Positions 59,442 to 64,000 of a DNA stretch of 64,000 bases are shown here, in pieces. Position numbers and translations under genes: made by a program. Location of the stretch: assembly GCA_001839685.1 (NCBI GenBank), contig MLAK01000604.1:1-64000 (forward strand), given 5' to 3'. A model generated the notes under the pieces. That model did no database searches and was not told where the DNA came from. It saw only the letters and a list, made by a program, of their open reading frames with translations. The stretch comes from Tritrichomonas foetus. Taxonomy: Eukaryota > Parabasalia > Tritrichomonadida > Tritrichomonadidae. How positions within the stretch are numbered: the first letter of the stretch is position 1; each line of letters begins with the position of its first letter.

Positions 59442-61763
59442 CCAATAATACACGATCTCGAATGCTTGCAAACCAAAATTTTTTTTTTTTTTTTTTTTAG
59501 ACAATTCATGATCAACTGCACCAATCCGAATTACCTATTTTTTTTTTTTTTTTTTTTTTTTTCTGAATCGACCGCAAGAAATCACCGAATTCTCGCTTTT
59601 TTTTTTTTTTTTTTTTTAAAAGTCGAACTTCCTATTGAAATTGTGCAGAACTTCATTTTTTTTTTTTTTTTTTTTGAATGCGAAAATTTCATCTCAGAAC
59701 TTTTAATTTCCAATTTTTTTTTTTTTTTTTTTTTTTTTTCAAGTGTTTCACAAATATCCCCACAAGCCTTTATTTTTTTTTTTTTTTTTTTTTTCAAGCA
59801 GCATAAAATATTTAATGAAACTATTATCGTTTTTTTTTTTTTTTTTTTTTTTTCACCAGAGGTTGCTTTTGGCTATCGCAAAATTGCATTATTTTTTTTT
59901 TTTTTTTTTTTAAATTTAATAGATTTTAAAGATAAAGGTCATCAAATGTTTTTTTTTTTTTTTTTTTTTTTTATTTCATTGCCAGTCGCTGATGAAAATC
60001 TAGAATTGTTTTTTTTTTTTTTTTTTTTTAGTCAAAATTTATTTTTAATTCCAATAAATAATGATCTTTTTTTTTTTTTTTTTTTTTTTATTCTCAATTT
60101 TCTCTCCAGCACAAAATGTCCCTTATCTTTTTTTTTTTTTTTTTTTTTTGGATTAATTATTCGATTAGTTGATATTACATATAGCTTTTTTTTTTTTTTT
60201 TTTTTTGATATTTTGTTTGGATTTTTAAAATTCAGTGATGAAACATTTTTTTTTTTTTTTTTTTTTCCCGAATACTTTGTTTGCTTTAATGATGGAACTA
60301 ACGAAGATTTTGATGACGATGACGAAGATAGTGAAAGTTTGAATTCAAAATTTGATGAAATTGTTTTTTTTTTTTTTTTTTTTTTTACTCTTTGTGATAA
60401 ATTTAATGAAGAGCTGATTATTTTTTTTTTTTTTTTTTTTTTTACGTCACCTTTAATTAATTTAACTTTAATTAAATTGATTTTTTTTTTTTTTTTTTTT
60501 TAACTTCCTTTCAATGCTGAAGAATTTTTTAAAAATTGTGTTTTTTTTTTTTTTTTTTTTACAATTGTGACTTGTCTTGATAATGAATTAGAAATAGCTT
60601 TTTTTTTTTTTTTTTTTTTACAATTTTTAGATACTAATCAACCAGTTTATATTTTATGTGCATTCGAAAGTATGCAAATCAATCCGGCTCTTATAAATCC
60701 ATTATTGTTTGTTCAATTTTTTTTTTTTTTTTTTTTTGTGCATAGAAACATGAGATCTCATGAAAATGCGACCTATTTTTTTTTTTTTTTTTTTTTTCCA
60801 CTTAATGAAAATTATATTCCAGTTTATCTTAAAGATTTTTTTTTTTTTTTTTTTTAAATTATTGAAACAATAAGTCATTTCAAAATTTATCCTATTTTTT
60901 TTTTTTTTTTTTTTGACAAATTGCTTACACCGCTTTCTGAAATACCCGACTTTTTTTTTTTTTTTTTTTTTTTTTTTCCACTAATAATTCATGCTTGTTT
61001 GTCTCATGAATTTTTTTTTTTTTTTTTTTTTTTTTTGTTTTCAAATTATTTTACAAAAATTTCTCATCCAGTTTTTTTTTTTTTTTTTTTTCAGAATTTT
61101 TGGGGAAATCAATGCCAATTAGGAATAAATTTTTTTTTTTTTTTTTTTTTTCTAAAAATATTCATCAAGAGTGGATTAAATCAATTCGTTTTTTTTTTTT
61201 TTTTTTTTTGAATTTCCCAGAATTATATTTTAATTTGTCCTTATGCAATTTTTTTTTTTTTTTTTTTTATCAATCCTGAATTTGAGCGAATTAATGTGTT
61301 TAAATTTTTTTTTTTTTTTTTTTTTTTTCCTTCACCGAATACTGCATCAAATGTTGCAAATATTTTTTTTTTTTTTTTTTTTTTTTACAAAGAAATATTT
61401 ACTACTTTAATGAGTAATGTGAATATTTTTTTTTTTTTTTTTTTTTTGTGTAGTTGTTTATATGAAAAATGTAAAGAATCATGCTTTTTTTTTTTTTTTT
61501 TTTTTATTTTATTTTACTTTTTGTTTGGTCAATCAGATCAACGTTTTTTTTTTTTTTTTTTTTTAATTTTAGCCAGAGTTTTAAGGAAACTCTCATATAT
61601 GCTTTTTTTTTTTTTTTTTTTTGAAAACAGAGATGAATTTTCGAGTAATCCAATTTATTCATTTTTTTTTTTTTTTTTTTTTGATACTTTTGTGAAACAG
61701 CCTGCCTCACAAGAATTAGGTTTTTTTTTTTTTTTTTTTTAACATGAATATCCAAATTTGTAA
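59420..61763 (+). CDS. Large alpha-helical protein (partly overwritten)
   Basis: One frame (first base divisible by three) runs from the block at 59420, where the start codon is probably hidden, to TAA at 61761-61763, about 780 codons. In-frame stops at 60501, 60855, 61209 and 61740 all use a masked T as first base and are artefacts. Visible pieces include PIIHDLECLQTKI, RQFMINCTNPNYL, KVELPIEIVQNFI, SPEVAFGYRKIA, an acidic stretch FDDDDEDSESLN, LDTNQPVYILCAFESMQ, PLIIHACLSHEF and LILARVLRKLSYML. An all-helical solenoid with an acidic loop suggests a HEAT-type protein, perhaps karyopherin-like; this is a weak inference. Confidence 0.5.
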
Positions 61764-61887
61764 AACATAGTGCTTTTCCTTTTTTTTTTTTTTTTTTTTT
61801 GATAAAGACTCGGATTTGTGTTTAATTAATCTGTGTTATTTTTTTTTTTTTTTTTTTTATTGATACGACATTAATGTGTTATGATAA

Positions 61888-61920
<33 letters not shown>

Positions 61921-63131
61921 GAATTTCTGTTATTAGTAACTTACTATGAACAGAAATTTTTTTTTTTTTTTTTTTTAATAAATTCTAATAAAAGTGAAAA
62001 ATGTGAGTGAATAATTTTTTTTTTTTTTTTTTTTTTATTTGATTCATTGTATGAGAATCACAATATGAAATTAATTTTTTTTTTTTTTTTTTTTTTTATT
62101 TATTCGGTGGATAGTATTAGAAGAATAAATTTTTTTTTTTTTTTTTTTTTTTTACAAAATATCAAGCTTAAAAGGTCGTGAAGAATGCCAACTTTTTTTT
62201 TTTTTTTTTTTTAATTGTAGCGAAAGTTGGTTTAATAATATTTTTCTTTGTTTTTTTTTTTTTTTTTTTTTTATTATAAAAATTGTATTCAAATTGATGA
62301 GTATATGATCTTTTTTTTTTTTTTTTTTTTTCTTTTGATATTATTGAGAAATATACTTTTAGTTACTTGTTTTTTTTTTTTTTTTTTTTCATTCATTGAT
62401 GAGAGCAATATGGTTTAACAATATACAATTTTTTTTTTTTTTTTTTTTTGGGAGAATTCGAGATTTGGGAATAAAGATTGTTAATTATTTTTTTTTTTTT
62501 TTTTTTTCTATTTCAATTTGAATGAATAAAAAAATTAGAAAAAATCTTTTTTTTTTTTTTTTTTTTGATAAATTAAATAATCGAGTAATTCTGAGAATTT
62601 TATCGTTTTTTTTTTTTTTTTTTTTATTTTTTCAAAAATGAATGGTAAAATTATCTTTTTAGTCTTTTTTTTTTTTTTTTTTTTTTGATTACAAAATATT
62701 TTGAAAAATAATTGAATGATCAATTTTTTTTTTTTTTTTTTTTGAACTTTTACGGCTGTTAGGACATATTCTACATTCTTTATTTTTTTTTTTTTTTTTT
62801 TTGTGACATAAATGCTCTATTCATCAATTATACTACGATAATTTTTTTTTTTTTTTTTTTTTGGCCTTGTTAACAATTCTTCTGAATTTATAGTAATTTC
62901 TTTTTTTTTTTTTTTTTTTTAAGTGCTATCAATAACTAAATTGAATGAAAATCAAAAAATTTTTTTTTTTTTTTTTTTTTGAAAAGTGACATCTATTTCC
63001 CAAAATTGAGAGATAATCTTTTTTTTTTTTTTTTTTTTTTGTGTGCATATTTATTATCTTTTCAATAAAATCAGGCGAATAATAATTGTCAAGGTGAAAA
63101 TTGGTGAATTCATATTATTGTAAAAAATTAA
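61764..63131. other. AT-rich intergenic, overwritten by T blocks
   Basis: Visible 39-base pieces contain stops in all frames and no recognisable protein. One unmasked stretch (63041-63136) precedes the next gene and contains TCATATT near 63110, a possible initiator. Confidence 0.4.
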
Positions 63132-64000
63132 ATGACTTTTTTTTTTTTTTTTTTTTAATTGAATTCAATTGATGAGATTATCAAATTCAATCAAGTTTTT
63201 TTTTTTTTTTTTTTTAATATCCTAAGTGGAGCAACCTCAATGTACGCGCCCGTATTTTTTTTTTTTTTTTTTTTTTTGACGAGCAGGGCAACCAACACTG
63301 CCACTGCCCGTGTTTTTTTTTTTTTTTTTTTTTCTCGAACTTTATTGACACCAATTGAATACCGAATTCGGATTTTTTTTTTTTTTTTTTTTCTGCCCGA
63401 AGCAGATCAAAACGCGCTTAATAGGATGAAATTTTTTTTTTTTTTTTTTTTAAATTGTCAACTCAAAGATCTGTTTAAGTTTGCTGATCATTTTTTTTTT
63501 TTTTTTTTTTCAATCTTAGCCCAAAGTGGACGACTTTCACCAACTGTAGTTTTTTTTTTTTTTTTTTTTTTAGGAAGCAGTTTTTCATTATCACGACTCG
63601 AATCAACTTTTTTTTTTTTTTTTTTTTTGCAATACAAAGAAAAAAACAAACAGACAGAAAAACTTCCTTTTTTTTTTTTTTTTTTTTTCAATACGGAAAA
63701 TGGAGAGGAATTAGTGGTTTGCCGAATTTTTTTTTTTTTTTTTTTTGCTTCACTTTTTGAACAGCACACAAACACATGTATTGAATTTTTTTTTTTTTTT
63801 TTTTTTTTGAATGAAGTCAATCAAGCGCTATTAAAAATCTGTAATTTTTTTTTTTTTTTTTTTTTGAATACAGACTGGCCAGGCGAACGCGCCACTATGT
63901 TGGTTTTTTTTTTTTTTTTTTTTCAGCTCTACTTCCTCCTCAGAAAAGCATATGAGACAGATTTTTTTTTTTTTTTTTTTTTTGACGACTTAATGTCTAT
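63132..64000 (+). CDS. 5' part of an unidentified gene (partial, partly overwritten)
   Basis: ATG at 63132, directly after TAA, opens a frame that stays open to the window edge (289 codons so far) through fifteen T blocks. Visible pieces are LNSIDEIIKFNQ, ILSGATSMYAPV, RTLLTPIEYRIR, LPEADQNALNRMK, QLKDLFKFAD, ILAQSGRLSPTV, GSSFSLSRLEST, ASLFEQHTNTCIE, NEVNQALLKIC, DWPGERATML and QLYFLLRKAYET. The composition is clearly richer in GC than the upstream DNA, as for a real gene. No family recognised. Confidence 0.6.

Larger units (their letters stand above)
55880..63982 (+). repeat. Exact 59-base grid of 20-T blocks (probable artefact)
   Basis: Blocks of 20 T start at 55880 + 59n up to 63963, with 39 bases of ordinary sequence between. 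By hand check the grid never drifts over 137 periods; extra T at edges are natural. About 132 of 138 positions are filled; the skipped ones are 55939, 58004, 58594, 60305, 60659 and 63078, and phase is kept across each. Genes on both strands keep their frame and length through the blocks, so the T replace the original 20 bases. They pass through coding and noncoding DNA alike. I know of no biological process that would do this. Confidence 0.9.

Noticed and set aside
56042..63820. Many ORFs encoding runs of Phe or Lys between short peptides
   Set aside because: They are products of the T blocks. On one strand the same DNA gives real genes with masked residues; on the other it gives meaningless poly-Phe or poly-Lys.
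55880..63982. Equal repeats with equal-length unique spacers, like a CRISPR array
   Set aside because: The repeat is a T homopolymer, the spacers are consecutive pieces of ordinary genes that read in frame across blocks, and the host is eukaryotic.

Overview
The window looks like nuclear DNA of a parabasalid flagellate, most likely Tritrichomonas or a close relative. It is strongly AT-rich. Long uninterrupted eukaryotic genes sit in short intergenic gaps. Many starts have a trichomonad-type initiator (TCA followed by a pyrimidine) 5 to 40 nt upstream. It carries a DUF3447-type ankyrin locus, an R2R3 Myb and a BTB/discoidin K/E-rich protein, all expanded families in trichomonads. The genus is inferred; nothing in the window proves it.

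Layout. 1-21300 is a dense run of housekeeping genes on both strands: a TMEM216-like ciliary protein, an ARM-type protein, a divergent pair (short SUMO-E1 AOS1-like subunit and bromodomain protein), ITPK1-like inositol phosphate kinase, a coiled-coil protein, Vps18-like, UBX adaptor, a short-chain dehydrogenase, Bap31-like and TMEM230-like membrane proteins, a kelch protein with a myristoylation signal, and DJ-1. 21800-25200 is an ankyrin locus with an odd split architecture. 25300-44000 has a GH47 mannosidase, R2R3 Myb, LRRC56-like protein, the K/E-rich gene with an assembly gap, an EEF1AKMT4-like methyltransferase, an FCP1/SCP-like phosphatase, MLH1, a protein of unknown family, and several decayed genes including a cupin. 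44600-55000 has a DEAH-type helicase fused to an RBR ubiquitin ligase module, a repeat-bounded island with a broken Myb, a ubiquitin-like membrane protein and a polytopic membrane protein.

From 55880 to the end (after a 724-base gap) the sequence is overwritten by 20-T blocks on an exact 59-base grid. Reading frames on both strands keep their length through these blocks, so the T bases replace rather than interrupt the DNA. I read this as a data artefact. Four genes can still be traced beneath it: a short-chain dehydrogenase, a Sel1-like repeat protein, a large alpha-helical protein and a partial gene at the window edge.

There is no operon-like organisation. The recurring themes are flagellar/ciliary proteins, ER and endosomal membrane traffic, ubiquitin/SUMO pathways and DNA repair. 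The most interesting biological signal is the ankyrin locus: thirteen ankyrin units are each open, while every spacer between them is closed or frame-shifted and carries a recurring nucleotide motif.
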